Assembly (NCBI GenBank): GCA_026724425.1
Contig: JAIUCV010000005.1
Coordinates: 34,011,784-34,075,783 of the forward strand
DNA: 64,000 bases
Direction of reading: 5' to 3'
From: Erythrophleum ivorense
Lineage: Eukaryota; Streptophyta; Magnoliopsida; Fabales; Fabaceae
Of the stretch, positions 36,596-49,762 are shown piece after piece (the first letter of the stretch is position 1; each line of letters begins with the position of its first letter). The position numbers and the translations under genes are program-made. Below the pieces are notes generated by a model. It worked only from the letters and a program-made list of their open reading frames with translations. It was not told the origin of the DNA and did no database searches.

Positions 36596-37549
36596 TCGGA
36601 ATCCGCAGATCAGAGAGGGGCAACAGCTCTCGAAACACCCTCCTCTCCCTCACTGCGATCCTCATTCTTAAACTAATGAGCTTGAATCCCTAATTTCGGC
36701 CTTCTATCTGGTTTTATGGCGAACTCTAACCAACAGAGGGCATATTGGACATTTCATTAACGGCTAGCGATTAATCATGAATATATTAAAAGTAATGTAT
36801 CACGACGTCGTTTTCTAGGTTATAAAGGCAGCAGGGACAATTAATTACTTAATAAACTACACGTAATTCTTTTAAATTTTATTGAAATTATAAATTTTTT
36901 TAAAAAAATATATAAATTTCTTATAAAATAAAAAGCTGTGATAAATTTTGATTTAATTTTCAATTTTTTGAGGAAAATATTTTTCATTAACCTATATATA
37001 TATATATATTAAGGTAAATTTATTAAAAATAAAATCTAATCTTTTTATTTTTATTTTTTCATATTTAAAAATAATTTTTTTTATTTTTATTTGTGCATAT
37101 TTAGATATATAATACATATTTACATTTAGATTAATGAGAAAGTATTTTAATAATAAAATTAAAGTACATATTTTAAAAATAAAAGAAGATATGTGTAATT
37201 TAAGTGGAATTCAAGAAAAATTCATGTTATTTACTCTTAATTATTTAGCCCAGAGAGGCAATCAAATTTTCATAGCCATAGTCATACGAGAGAAGTTGCT
37301 TTTTTTTTAATATTATTTTAATATATTATAATGTTTGATTAAATTGTTTTAAAAAACATAAATTGCCTTTTAATACTAGTAGAAGTAACATTTTATTGTG
37401 AAAAGAAAATAAAAAAAAAATTAAAAACAAAAATAGAAGTAGAAATTTTCTTTTTATAAAAAATATTTTTACTTAAAATTGTCAATTACTATAATTACTT
37501 TTTATTTTTTAATAAGTTCTTTTATATAATTTGACAGTAAAAAATATTT

Positions 37550-38254
37550 TTTGAAAAAAGTTTGTCAAACACAAACTACTTATTCCTCATAGTATTTTTT
37601 ATAAAATTTATTTTAAGAAGTTATTTTAAATAGGCTTGTAATGTATAAAGCTATCAAATTTTTGGTTAATTTAAAAGAGTCTACCCTTTATACCCTTTAA
37701 ATAAGAGACTTAATTTGAACAAAACTTAGGAATATCACTGCATAATATAAGGAAAAAAAAAAGACAATTTTTGTTATAGAAAAATTCTTAGAGTCAGATA
37801 TGAGATTGATAAGAAAATAGACCCAAAAAAAAAAAAATCTGTGACTGGACGCTATGCGTAATTTTTGGGTTTTCAAACCATATCTACCAATAATAGTGTG
37901 TTTAATGTTGAAAATCTTTGAAATTACAACCACAATAATTTCGTCTTTTGAACGATTTGAGTCAATTTTCAAAAGGAATAATTCGTCTTCCACCAAAAGG
38001 AATGATTTGCAATAATATAATCATACTACATATACTTTGATACTCGTAATCTCCTTTTTACTGATACTCGTATTCGCTCTTCACACAGCCAAACTCACAA
38101 TATCTTCAACTTTTATCTCATAACTAAAAGAAATTAATCAAAATCATCTTTAAATTGTACAAGACGTTTTAAAGTTATACTGAAGACGTTCATTTTTTTA
38201 CCTAAAGGAAGATTATATTCCGCCCCAGCAAGAAGTCTTCGCAGCTCTACCCAA
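37550..38254. other. Intergenic, upstream of the HMA gene
   Basis: AT-rich, presumably containing the promoter of the gene at 38255. No confident TATA box or start site could be picked. Confidence 0.5.
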
Positions 38255-38295
38255 ATGGAGTCCCATCATTTTGAATTTCCAGTGAGCATTCTTCC

Positions 38296-38333
<38 letters not shown>

Positions 38334-39682
38334 TAATTTAGATCTTCTGGTCAATGCATCATTTAATCGGAGAAGGTAGAGAAAGTGTGATACAAAAGAA
38401 TGAAATTATGTATAAAATTTATTTTTTTTTCTTTCTATAGACTCCCTCTTTTCTCTTTCCAACACAAAACAAGATGATGTCCTATTTGCATCTAGCAGAA
38501 GAACATGTTTTTATTTTTCTTTTATGACCAGTTTCATATGTTTCTTTTTTCCCGTCATGTTTCTTCTTCATTTTTTCATGGCTTTCGGAATGTAAAAGTA
38601 TTTTACCTTTCAGATTTCCATTCTGAAAGTTGAATTCGAGTGCTCCAAGCATTGTCCAATGGACGTGAAGAAAATGTTGCAGCAATTGAAGGGTATGCTT
38701 GCTGTTCAATCTTGTGACATTCCCTTACGGATTTCAACATAAAGTAAAATCCACTTTGATTCTTCAAAGATCATCCTATTATCAATTGACTCTCTTAAAA
38801 TTTTTTAATATCGTTACAATACTTAAAAGTTTAACTGCTTGAATCTCATAAAATATTCGTTTCTTAAAAATTTGTTTTATTTTAGTACTTTTAGAAAGAT
38901 AAAATCAAAATTAAATTGAATTTCTGAATATCCAAGTGATGAAATTTTTTTGAAGAAGTCAATTAATATTAGTTTTGCTCTTCAATATATGTACTAAATT
39001 GAAGGTGGCTCCACTTTCTCTGTCTTTTTCTTTAACCCTTGTTTTATCAAAATGAAAAATATAAGCAGGGGTGAAATCTATTTCCATTGATCCAAGTCAA
39101 GGGAGGGTGACAGTGATTGGTGAAGCAAATCCCATGCAGCTTGTGAAGCTTCTACAGAAAATGGGCAAAAAGGCACAACTTTGGTCCTTTGATAGAGCAC
39201 CAATGCAAGGCAAATACAGTTCTCATTGTTGCTGTGAGAGTGACTCCGAGGAGGATGATTGTTGTAACCATGATTCTGAAGAAGAAGAAGAAGGAGAAGA
39301 AGAAGAAGAAGCAGAATCCATCTTTTGGGAACACCTGAAACTCAATGGTCAAAAGAGCAACAAGACAAAGCATGGCTGGATAGATTGGTTTGGGTTTGGC
39401 AATAAGAATCGAAGGCCAAATAAAAGTTTCTTATCGTCATCGTCACTATCGCCACTATCACCATCAATTATAGGACATTATCCACCAATGTCATGGAATC
39501 AGCGAGTCACAAATTCAGGACCATCAATGAATGCAACAAGACCAGCACATTGGTACAATTACTATGGTCGGAATCCGTCTGTCTTGGCCACTTACAGACG
39601 ACTTAGCTCAAGGTTGTCGTCAAAGTATAATCCCATGGTCAACTACACCATTTATGCAGACAATTATCGCTTCACTGTATAG
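38255..39682 (+). CDS. Heavy-metal-associated (HMA) domain protein, HPP type
   Basis: Three exons (38255-38281, 38614-38692, 39069-39682) with GT/AG borders join to a 239-codon frame. Residues 9-70 or so form an HMA fold: ISILKVEFECSKHCPMDVKK, then GVKSISIDPSQGRVTVIGEA and NPMQLVKLLQKMGKKAQLW. HMA domains bind Cu, Zn or Cd through CxxC. Here the site reads CSKHC, that is CxxxC, so metal binding may be weak or altered. A Cys-containing acidic run follows (HCCCESDSEEDDCCNHDSEE, then EEEEEGEEEEEAE), then a Ser/Asn/Tyr-rich C-terminus ending TIYADNYRFTV. There is no CaaX prenylation box, so it is an HPP rather than a HIPP. HPP/HIPP proteins are plant-specific and linked to metal handling and stress. 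The metal-free interaction role is inference. An (ATT)n microsatellite lies in intron 1. Confidence 0.85.
38297..38334. repeat. (ATT)n microsatellite in HMA gene intron 1
   Basis: About 12 perfect ATT/TTA repeats just downstream of the first splice donor. Confidence 0.95.
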
Positions 39683-40486
39683 GTGAAAAGGCCTGAGCAA
39701 CTATCCCCAGGCTCATGCAATGGTTAACTCAGAATAGAAAATCATGAAACTAGACTTTTCTTTTTCCTGTTAGTAGTGATAAATTGATAATGATGAATAT
39801 CACCCATCTCTTTCCATTCCTCTTCGTGTGGGTTGGCATGACAGATTGATTATTCAATTTGGTGAGGTTATGTTTGGATTTAACAAAATGGAAGGGAATG
39901 GAAGTCTTAATTTTTTTAAAAAATTAGATTTAAATATACTTTTTGTTTTTCAAATCAATTCTTACTCATTCCAAATATATTTGGCAAAAAATATCTTATT
40001 GTCTCTTAAACTTGCTTAAAATTTCATTCTTGTCTCTTATTTATTTATTTTTATTTTACTTTTCATTGTCTAAATATTATTTTATTCCAAATCTTTTCTC
40101 TTTAATTTGTTAACATCCAACAAAATATGATGATTCGAATATGACAAAGATAATTACACTGTTAATGTGAAACACTCTACCACACGAAAGCACTAATTAT
40201 GTTAAAGAGAAATTTTTGCATATACCGTGTGTATACACATCTAACAATTAGAATATATTTTATATATGTAAAATTATTATTCATATACGTACAAATCAAA
40301 TCCTGACTTCTGAGTGTATGTGCACTTAATGCATATCAGAATTTTCTGACGTTAGATCAAATGATTAAGACAAAATTTTCCACATTAGAAAATTCCAACA
40401 CACATCATCCAATTCCCAAAATAAATCTCAAATCAAACCTATCTTCCCTTAAACACACCGTCATCCAAGAACATACTCATTTCCAA

Positions 40487-40626
40487 TGCAGGGAGGAGGA
40501 AGACATGTTGCAGAGAGCACCGTAGAGTCCTTCGATTTGTTGGTGAAGAGGCAGAGCGAAAGAGAATGGGGCCTCTGCTTCTATCGTTTCTATGGAGATA
40601 AAGACGGACAGTGGCAAGCACCCTAA
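40487..40626 (+). pseudogene. Unidentified exon-like coding fragment
   Basis: After a CAG that could be a splice acceptor there is an open stretch of about 45 codons reading GGGRHVAESTVESFDLLVKR, then EWGLCFYRFYGDKDGQWQAP, ending in TAA. The composition is protein-like against very AT-rich flanks. I do not recognise the family and see no partner exon. Confidence 0.3.
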
Positions 40627-42188
40627 GTCCAAGAGGTATACTAAGCTATTTTCCATCTATGGAAGCAGGACTGGTTCAGCAAGGTTTTAAGTCTTTTGAT
40701 GCCTAGGTTGGTGGTTCTCTAAAATTGGCCCAACGCGGCATGGTTGGTTCTCTTGTGAAACCCTTTCCTTTGATGCTTTTAAAATTGCCTCCTTTCCCAT
40801 GCGAGTTTCTAAAGATGGGTTCTGAAAAAGGGTGTTGACGGGTTTAGAGGTCCGGTGGGCTTGGCCTTACCCGGTCAAATCAGACCAAGTTGGGTTGGAT
40901 GTAAATTTTGTTTTTAAAAAAACATTAGGGTCGGCTTATGCATCGGGCTAACCCTTAGGGTTATAGTGGCCTGACTCAATTTGAAAAAAATATTTTTTAA
41001 AAATATTTTTTATAAAGATTTATATTAAAATTTTAATTGTTTTAAAGATAAAATATAATTTTATAAAGATTTATATAAAATTTTTTTAGAGATTATTTTA
41101 TAATTCTAATAATAAATTCAAGCTAGCCCCTAAAAAACATATTGGTCTAGCCAAGTTTAAAAGAATTAAAAAAAAAAGAAAAGGAAAATACTAGGCGCCC
41201 TGGTATTGGCTCAGCCCTGCCAGGTATTAAATCAGGTTAGGCTCGGACTCGGGTAATAGGTTTCAATTTTGAAACTCGTTTAAAATTAAATAGGATATCG
41301 AGTTAAACTAAAGTCTAGCCTAATCTTACCCAACTTTACTCATGAGTACCCCTAGTTCTAAATGATTGCATTTTAGGGAAGATGGGTTTGATTTGGGACT
41401 CTTTGGGATATTTTTGGGACTGTAATGATTTGCATTGAAAATATTCGATGTAGAAAGATTTGTACAAAAGACAAATAGATAATTAAGAAAAAGGTAGTTA
41501 GCAAAGGAATCCATGATGTGTAAGGGGTGCTTATCTTGATTTAGATTGTTAAGATTAAATTTGGATAGTTCATATTTAATTTTTCTTACATTTTAAAGAA
41601 TACTGAATACAAAATGAAAATACTATTCTAACTAGTCAATTTTTAAAAAATGATAATTGACACTAAAAAAACTTAAGATCATTTAGATTAAATTTAAACA
41701 GTCTATATGACATTTTCAAACTCGATGTATAGAGAAATTGGACTCAACTAAGTTATCTATAAACAGAAGGGATATGTAGTTTTAATCTAGATGGTCCATA
41801 TTTAATCTTTTTTTTTGTATTTTGACTTATTTTTTAAAAAATTTTGAAGGATGTAGAATGCTGAAATAAAAAGTTTTCTAATTGTTAATTTCAAGAAAAA
41901 ATGATAATTGACATAAAATAAAAAAGAAAATCAAATGATGTGCTGAGAAATTAGACTCCTAAGCTTATTCTCTTAGGATGAGTAAGTGCTTTACCAAATC
42001 TGCACAATCCAGATTTGATAATTCTTTTTAAAATTTTAATCAGTATTCTTTTCTTAAGTTGAGAGTTAAAAAATTATTTTTATTTTTGATAGCCTGAATT
42101 AGGAGAAGCACCAAAATGAGTAAAGGAAGGATGAGTAAGGGGCGGATGATTAGGGAGTCCAAATTAATATGGTCAGGAGCTTGGCTCT

Positions 42189-42221
<33 letters not shown>

Positions 42222-42851
42222 AATGCCTAAAGTCTCATGCGTCTTCTTTCATTCTATGATTATCTCTTCCTCGAATGGCATAGTTTCTCTTTGAAATTTC
42301 AAATTTTAAATCTTTGAGTCATATTCTCTCTCCCTCTCTCTCATACATAGTTTCCTGCCATTCCAACTTCTCTTCTTTCATTTTCGTTTTTGCTTCTAAT
42401 ATCTTAAGAAAATGAAAGAGTGCATTTTGATTTAATTTTCAATCTTCCCCATCATTCCAACTTTTCTTCTTCCATTTTTGTCTTTGCTTCTAATATCTTG
42501 AGAAAATGAAAGAATGCATTTCAATCCAAATTGGTTTGAGTGGTATTCAAATCAGAAATGCCTATTGGGAACCTTATTACCTCAAGCATGGCATTCAGGT
42601 ATGAAAAATTTCATTTCTCTTTCTCATGTTTTCTTGAATGAATTTTTTGATTCCATTTTGTTATCTCTATTTTTGTTGGATTGTTAGGTTAAATGGTATT
42701 TCTTGAATGAATACTCTTGCTTTGCATTTTGAGGAGAAGATCTGTGGGGTCTCCTTCACTTTACTATATCCCTTTCTTTAAGGGTTTCTCAGTTGAAGAA
42801 GAAGAACTTTTTGGGTATTCCTTTCTCTTTGATTTTTCTTCTTCAATTTCA

Positions 42852-42852
<1 letters not shown>

Positions 42853-42902
<50 letters not shown>
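42853..42902. repeat. (TTA)n microsatellite
   Basis: About 17 uninterrupted TTA/ATT repeats. Confidence 0.95.
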
Positions 42903-42903
<1 letters not shown>

Positions 42904-43281
42904 GTTGAGATCTTTTTTACCCAATCATTTAAATTTTTTTTAATCATATCTTTTCCATGATGCATTCTTTATCCCTCTCTTTCTCTCATCTGCATCTACT
43001 CTACATCTATGGAATTGTATCAATTTTAATCTCCTATCATTTTGGAGAGATGTTTCTAGTTTTCCAATAGGCTTTGCAATTACGTCATCTACTTGATTTT
43101 GCTATTCATGTTGTCGTGCTTAGGTCACATGAAGTGACCTTGAGGAAAGGTCAAGATGGTGTTGAATGTTTACACTTTCTCTTAGTGGTAATTGATAAAC
43201 ACATCTAAAGATAGTGGATAGGTGTGATATGTTAAAAATTAAATAATATAAAATTTTGTAGCACAAAATGGAGTGAACAAT

Positions 43282-43296
43282 TTCTTAATGGAGCAA
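43282..43296. repeat. LINE target site duplication, left
   Basis: TTCTTAATGGAGCAA, identical to 53319-53333. It directly abuts the LINE 3' tail. Confidence 0.9.
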
Positions 43297-43327
43297 ACAA
43301 CAACAACAACAACAAAGCCTTTTCTCA

Positions 43328-46230
43328 CTAAATGAGGTCGGCTACATGGATCAATCGACGCCATAAACACCTATAGTAAATCATATGTTTAGACAAATCA
43401 TTTAAATCTAAATCTCTCTTAATAATTTCTCCTATAATTTTTCTTGGTCTTCCTCTACCTGTAATTATTGGATTATTCTCCATCTCATTTACTCTCATAA
43501 CTGGGGCTTCTATAGATCTTCTCCCCACATGACCAAACCATCTAAGTCTCGATTCTATAATCTTTTCCACAATAAGTGCGACTTCCACCTTCTTTCTAAT
43601 ACATTCATTTCTAATCCTATCTTGTTTAGTGTGTCCACTCATCCAACGCAACATTCTCATCTCTGTAACATTGAACTTATTCTCTTGTTGACTTTTTATT
43701 GCCCAACACTCAGTTCCATACAATATTGCAGGTCTTATAACTGTGCGGTAGAATTTACCCTTAGTTTAAGTGGTACTCTTCTATCACAAATAACACTCGA
43801 AGTACTCCTCCATTTCATCCACCCCGCTTGAATCCTATGTTTTACATCTTCTTCTATTTCTCCGTTATGTTGTATGATGGATCCAAGATACTTAAATCGT
43901 GTGACTTGTGGTAGGATATGTTTTTCAATTTTTACTTTTGCACTAGAAGTGGTGTATCTCTTACTAAACTTACACTCCATATACTTCGTTTTACTTCTAT
44001 TTAAACGAAATTCATGAGCTTCCAAAGCTAGTCTCCACCTCTTCAACCTTTCATTCATTTCCTCTCTCGATTCTCCAACTAGGACAATATCATCTGCAAA
44101 AGGTATGCACTGTGGCACCAGCTCTTGGATATGTTCAGTAAGTACATCCAAGATTAAGGTAAAAAAGATAAGGGCTCATGATTGACCTTTAATGTAGACT
44201 AATAGTTATAAAAAAATCTTTTGTAAGTCCACCTTTTGTTACTGCACTAGTTGTAACCTCATCATATATATCTTGGATTGCTCGAATATAAGTTATACGA
44301 ACTCTTTTTTTCTCCAAAGCCTTCCATAGAACCTCTCTTGGTACTCTATCATATGCTTTTTCCAAATCGATAAACACCATGTGTAAATCTTTTTTATTCT
44401 CTCGATATTTTTCTATTAATCTTCGCAACAAGTATATTGCTTCCATAGTTGACCTTCCTAGCATAAAACCAAATTGATTCTCCATAAATTGAGTTTCTTT
44501 CCTTAACCTTCGCTCAATTACTCTTTCCCATGATTTCATAGTGTAGCTCATGAGTTTAATTCCTTTATAATTTATACAATTTTGAATGTCTCCCTTATTC
44601 TTATAAATAGGGATTAAAGTACTTCTCCTCCACTCGTCTGACATTATCTTAAATTCATAATTTCATTAAATAACTTTGTGAGCTAATTTATCCTTTTACT
44701 CCTAAACTTTTCTATACTTTAATGGGTATATTATCTAGTTCAATTGCTCTGCCATTCTCCATTTACTTTAATGCTTCTTTTACCTCTACCTCACGAATTC
44801 TACAATAAAAAGTATAATTTGATCATCTTCTCTAGTGTCTAACCTATCCGATTGCAATAAAATCTCGTGCCCTTTATTAAAAAGCCTATAAAAATAACTT
44901 TTTCATCGTTCTCTGATATCCTATTCCGTGACCAACACTTTTCCTTCCTCATCCTTGATGCATTTCACTTGGTTCACGTCTCTTGTCTTTCTTTCCTTAC
45001 TTTTAGCTAACTTGTAAATACTTTTTACTAACTTATAAGTACCTAAAGATTGGTATAACCCATCAAATGCCTTCGCTCTTGTTCTTTCACTGCTTTTTTA
45101 GTGTCTTTCTTAGTTATCTTATATTTTTTTCAATTTTCATTACTCTTACATAACGATCACACTTTATAACACTCCCTTTTAACTCTAACCTTATCTTGCA
45201 TGCTTGCATCCTACCACCAAGATTCTTTATCCCTAGGGCCAAAACCTTTTGATTCACCTAATATTTTCTTTGCCACCTTCCTAATTTCTTTAGCCATTCC
45301 ATTCTACATATCGTTAGCACTTCCTTGTATTTCCCAAAGTCCTTCTTCCACAATCTGTCTCTGCAAATTCTTTTCTTTATCCCCATTTAGTTGCCACTAC
45401 TTAGTCCTTAACACCTTATCTTCGCCTTTGCTTTTTACTCTCTTCTTAACTCTTACATCCATAACCAAAACTCTATGTTGAGTAGTTAAACTCTCTCCAA
45501 GTATAACTTTGCAATCCATGCAAAGTTTTCTATCTGATTTCTTTATAAGAAAGAAATCAATTTAAGAATATACCCTTCCACTTTTGTACATAATAAGATG
45601 TTCCTTACACTTTCTAAAATAAGTGTTAGCTAATATAAGATTGAACGCTAATGAAAAGTTTAAAATAGTTTTACCCTCTTCATTTACTTTTCCTATACTA
45701 TGTCCTTCATGAACACCCTTGTAACCTGAAGATACACTTTCCACATGACCATTTAGATCCCCTCCTAAAAGAATCTTTTCTCCTAATAGTATTTCCTGAA
45801 CTAAACATTTTAAATCCTTCCAAAACTTTACCTTATGATATTCTTCTAACCCTATTGTGGGGTATAAGCACTAATAACATTAAAGATTTTTTATTTCACT
45901 ACAAACTTTAATGCAATGATTCTATCTCTTAATCTTTTAACATCCACTACAACATTTTTTTAAAATTTATCTACAATTATACCTACCCCATTTCTAAATT
46001 TAGCCTTCTTAGTATATTAAAGTTTAAAACCTGAAGTGTCTAATTCTTTGGCTTTTTCTCCTACTCATTTAGTTTCTTGTAAACACATAAAACTAATCCT
46101 CATTCTAATCATAGTATTTACTATTTTCATTAACTTACTCATAAGTGTACCTATATTCTAAATTTCAAAACGAATCATACTCTCATGAACTAGCTTTTTT
46201 ACCCACATCCATTCACGAAAATGTGAGAAC
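43328..46230 (-). pseudogene. RTE LINE endonuclease-reverse transcriptase, inactivated
   Basis: Read leftward: an AP-like endonuclease region (about 46230-45000, with MIRFEIQNIGTLMSKLMKIV and, at about 45770-45720, GDLNGHVESVSSGYKGVHE). Then comes RT (44644-43735, with YKNKGDIQNCINYKGIKLMS, ENQFGFMLGRSTMEAIYLLR, FIDLEKAYDRVPREVLWKAL and the catalytic FADD). A C-terminal region follows (43723-43328, YGTECWAIKSQQ, TEMRMLRWMSGHTKQDRIRN, RLRWFGHVGRR). EN-RT order and motifs are those of the plant RTE clade, which nicks genomic DNA and reverse-transcribes its own RNA at the nick. The reading frame is broken at several points, for example between 44189 and 44151 and throughout the endonuclease, so no active enzyme is expected. 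Confidence 0.9.
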
Positions 46231-48063
46231 TCTTACTTATTTTTTACTACACCCAGGCGTCGATGCAGCGGCTGTAACACCATAATGTATTAACCGTGAT
46301 TATCCATCACTTAAGCTTGATTCTATATGATTTGCAAAGAAAAAGATAAAAATCGTGGCATTTTAGTGCTTTAAGTTAGGGTTTAAATAGTCATATTTTG
46401 CCCTGTGGGTCCTGTGAACCCTTCAATTTCCTTCTCTACTCAAACTCCATTTATACAACTCATAAATAGCATAAAAAAACTCATGAACCACGGATATGAG
46501 GCCAAAAACTAGAAAATTCAATTTTTCCAAATAGGCCCAATAGTTAGATTTTTGGCTCTAATTTTGGAAAATCGTAACTAATTCTAGAAAAATGGGAATC
46601 AAGAAAACCATAGCTTTTCGGAAAGCTCTAGATGTTAACTTTACAGTAAAAATAATTTCAAACCATAATCTTAATGTTTGGATCATTTTTTATATCAAAA
46701 AAGAGACAAAGGTCCGGCTGTCTTTGGTACTGATATAACTTGCTGTCATAAACTTCAAAAATTCATAACTAATTCTACAAAAACCCAATCTAGGCAAAAT
46801 ATACCAATTTGAAAAGCTACAGATGTCAACTAGAGGAAAAAAATAAGTCTAGATCATTTTAATAGCCATTGGACCTTAAAAATTGATAGAACAGTAACAA
46901 AGGTCAGATGGCTTCCTTGATGCTGACACAATACTTTAGAAAGTGAACTTCAAAAATTCATAACTAATTTCAAAAAAATACAATCTAAGAAAACTATACC
47001 AATTTGGAAAGCTACGGATATCAACTAGAAGAGAAAAATAAGTCCATATCATTTCAGTAGCGTTTAGACCTCAAAAATTGATGGAACAATAATGAAGGTT
47101 GGAAGGCTTCCTTGATACTGACATAGAATTTCAAAAAGTTATTTCTCCCTCTATAGACCCCCAATTGAGGTGCTTCTAATTGGTATAGGTCACTATGGAG
47201 TCTAGTTTATTCCCATAAAATTTTATGATAATCGGACACCATTTGCCCCATGATTGACCCAGGTTTATTTTCAAACCCATGGTAATAGTGCACTGACCAA
47301 AACCATCAAAATTTTTTAACTTCAACAATTCACCAAATATTTCTTAGACCTACAAATATTAGCTACTTTAGCTTCCCAAGAAGCTTTCAACAAGCTCTAG
47401 ATGTATGCCAAATTTCATATCAAGGAGGGTTCATTTGGTCATATCTTGATGGAGCTCACAAATTTGGCGAATTTTTGATACCATAAATAGTTCAGAATAG
47501 GGGTAAATGGTCTCCTACATGCTCTAGCATCTCTTGGGTAAGTTTTAAAGCATAAACATAGCATATATGAAACATCCAAGTGGTCCAAATCATCATATAT
47601 CTCAAACTCGCTATACTACGAGCAAAAATACACTACTACATACAAACCATCACGTGGCCAAATCACATATTTCCATTCTTTTGGCTCTGTATACGGTTCA
47701 TATATCATTTTTACATATTTCTATACTTGCTCAGATATTTACATCTAAAAAATAATATGTACATATCTATTTTAGCACTTTATTATATCAAAAGAACTAA
47801 AACAAACTATATAACTAGCTAAGCATGTTCAACTAGGCTCCTTGGTTTTCACTTTGATCTCCTTGAGCTCCACCTAACACATTAAGATAGGAGAGGGAAG
47901 GGGGTGAGATTCATGGAATCTCAATAGCTTATGCACTCATTCAAGGAAACAATCAAGGCACATAAACAAGTTAAAGCATGCAAGTAGGTATCTAACTATT
48001 CAAAATCAAACAACATATGATTCACATGCCATGAAAATCATATCAATGCCAATAACAAGCTCT

Positions 48064-48247
48064 AGGGACTTTTGGTCTAGTCTCACCCTATTTTAGGGAC
48101 TTTTGGATGGTCTCACCCTTGGTTTAGAGACTTTTGACTTGGCCTCACTTATCCATGAGACTTTTGACCTTATCTCACCCATTTCTAGGAAATTTTGGCT
48201 CTACCTCACCCATCACAAGGAACTTTTGGCACTACCTCACCTGAGCA
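48064..48247. repeat. Six-unit 31-bp array in solo LTR copy B
   Basis: Units start at about 48064, 48095, 48126, 48156, 48187 and 48217. Each reads roughly AGGGACTTTTGG...TCTCACCC. Related but more irregular phrases occur at the same place in copy A (11521-11690), copy C (50281-50460) and copy D (57301-57480). Confidence 0.85.
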
Positions 48248-48956
48248 ATTTTCACAATCCAAAACATAAGCATATTGGTACCAATGCATCAAGGCAACAC
48301 CAAATGGCATGTCTCATAATACAGGCACATATACAAGCATACAATGACTATTACACATCCAAAATGCAACAAGAAAGAGTGGAGAGCTGTAATATCCATT
48401 TCTTCGAAAATGAGAGATTATATTATGTGACCAATAGAATGTATATTGAGCATGAAATATGGTAGCTGACCAAGTTAATTTAAGGGTTAAGATAACATTT
48501 GATCACTTGGGTTAAAGATCTTATCGATAAGATCCTATAATTTATAGTGTAAATTCTGAGACCTTGTCGACAAGGTTTTCGCCAACAAGTACAAGGTCTT
48601 CTTGTATAATGTGTTAAAACTTGTATGGTATAGAATTGGATATGGAAGGCTTTTTAAATGAAAGTTTTGAGTTCTCTAAGATTCCCAGAGGCCCTGAAAA
48701 TTATGGGAAGGCCCGGGACAACTAAAGCCCTTCCGATGGACGTTTTTCAACGTCGATTGACTCAAACTTTTACTGATTCATTCAAGAAGATTTTAGTTCC
48801 AATTTGAGTGATTCCAAAGGTATTTTACTAAATTGAGGACCTAGATTTTATAATGGAAAAGGCGATTTTAAAAAAGGAGTTAAAACGAGTTAGAAATGAA
48901 AATGCCAATAACAAAGGGTAAAATGAAAATTTTTAAAAAGTCTCCCTTCCTCCACC

Positions 48957-48966
48957 TATATATATG
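48957..48966 (+). promoter_or_regulatory. LTR TATA box, copy C
   Basis: CCACCTATATATATGAGG, at the same place as CCACTTATATATATAGGG in copy D (55977). Conservation of this site between copies supports it as the LTR promoter. Confidence 0.55.
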
Positions 48967-49570
48967 AGGTGCCCCACTCTCCCCTTCATTCAACCCATTA
49001 TGTTTCTGCCTCAAACCAGAGAAAAACCCTAGGGAGAGTGGCACACAAGAGGAAGAAGATGATGAGGAGAAATTCAAGCTAAAAGGTAAGGAATTTTGTT
49101 AGTTTTTCATGCTTTCTCCTTTCCAAATCTCTCCTTCTCCATTCCCCTTTCTTTCCTATGATTATAATGAAGTTTATAAACCTGTTTTAAGGGAGAAATT
49201 AAAGGAAAAATTATGATTTGAAGGGAGGAGGCCAAGGAAAGTGAGAATCAAGTAAGAAAACAAGAAAAAACAAGATAAATCTTGTATCTCATGGAAGCTA
49301 CTCCTTCCCCCTTTTTCTCCATATTTCACCCCATATATGTAGATGTAAGAAGGATGGAATTTTGAGGATAACCAAGGGTGAATTCCATGAATTTAAGGGA
49401 GGAGAGTAAGAATATGCAAAGAAATCCAAGTAAAAACCATAAATTTGTAAGATAGAAAAGTTAGGGTTTTGATTGCACCTTGAATCATGAACCCTAGGCA
49501 TATTTTATGATGTTTAAGTGTTCATATGAGTTTCTAAAATACCAAGAGAGCTTCCTACATAATTTTCCCA

Positions 49571-49762
49571 TCAAAGGAAGCAAGGAAACTCCATTGGTGC
49601 CTTATGAAAGTATAGCTTCGGCCAAGGAGAGTCCATGCACCTAGAGAGTGTTTTAATTCCTTTCAAGATTAGTTTTGTATCATGTATGATGGGAGAATAT
49701 GAGAGGAAGCCTTGGAAAAAGTTTAGAAGCCATAGAAAGCAAGATGGCCTTATATGTTCCAT
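49571..49762 (-). other. 63-codon antisense ORF in solo LTR copy C
   Basis: It starts MEHIRPSCFLWLLNFFQGFL and ends at a stop after 63 codons. Equivalent ORFs of exactly 63 codons lie at 12199-12390 in copy A (MEPTPLSHYLWFLKFFQGFL) and at 56593-56784 in copy D (MEHIRATHFLWFLNFFQGLP). All are antisense to the LTR promoter. It may be coding or may simply reflect sequence shared by descent. No known domain. Confidence 0.35.

Larger units (their letters stand above)
31690..37545. repeat. Segmental duplication, right copy
   Basis: This is the direct-orientation counterpart of about 21134-26635. Homology begins inside what was GDPDL intron 1 (CATATCA(C/T)...GAGA(G/A)GATCTA) and runs through the short-ORF region at 36.3 kb to the AT-rich DNA ending ATATAATTTGACAGT near 37545. 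Indels, lost splice sites and frameshifts are concentrated here, so this is the decaying copy. Confidence 0.85.
39690..43281. other. Intergenic DNA with simple repeats
   Basis: It contains a (CT)n tract at 42190-42219, a (TTA)n tract at about 42853-42902, and two 94-base-spaced copies of TTTGCTTCTAATATCTT(A/G)AGAAAATGAAAGA (about 42388-42520). Two loosely related AT-rich blocks lie at 41.54-41.72 and 41.78-41.96 kb (both with AAAAAATGATAATTGACA). No complete gene is seen. Confidence 0.55.
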
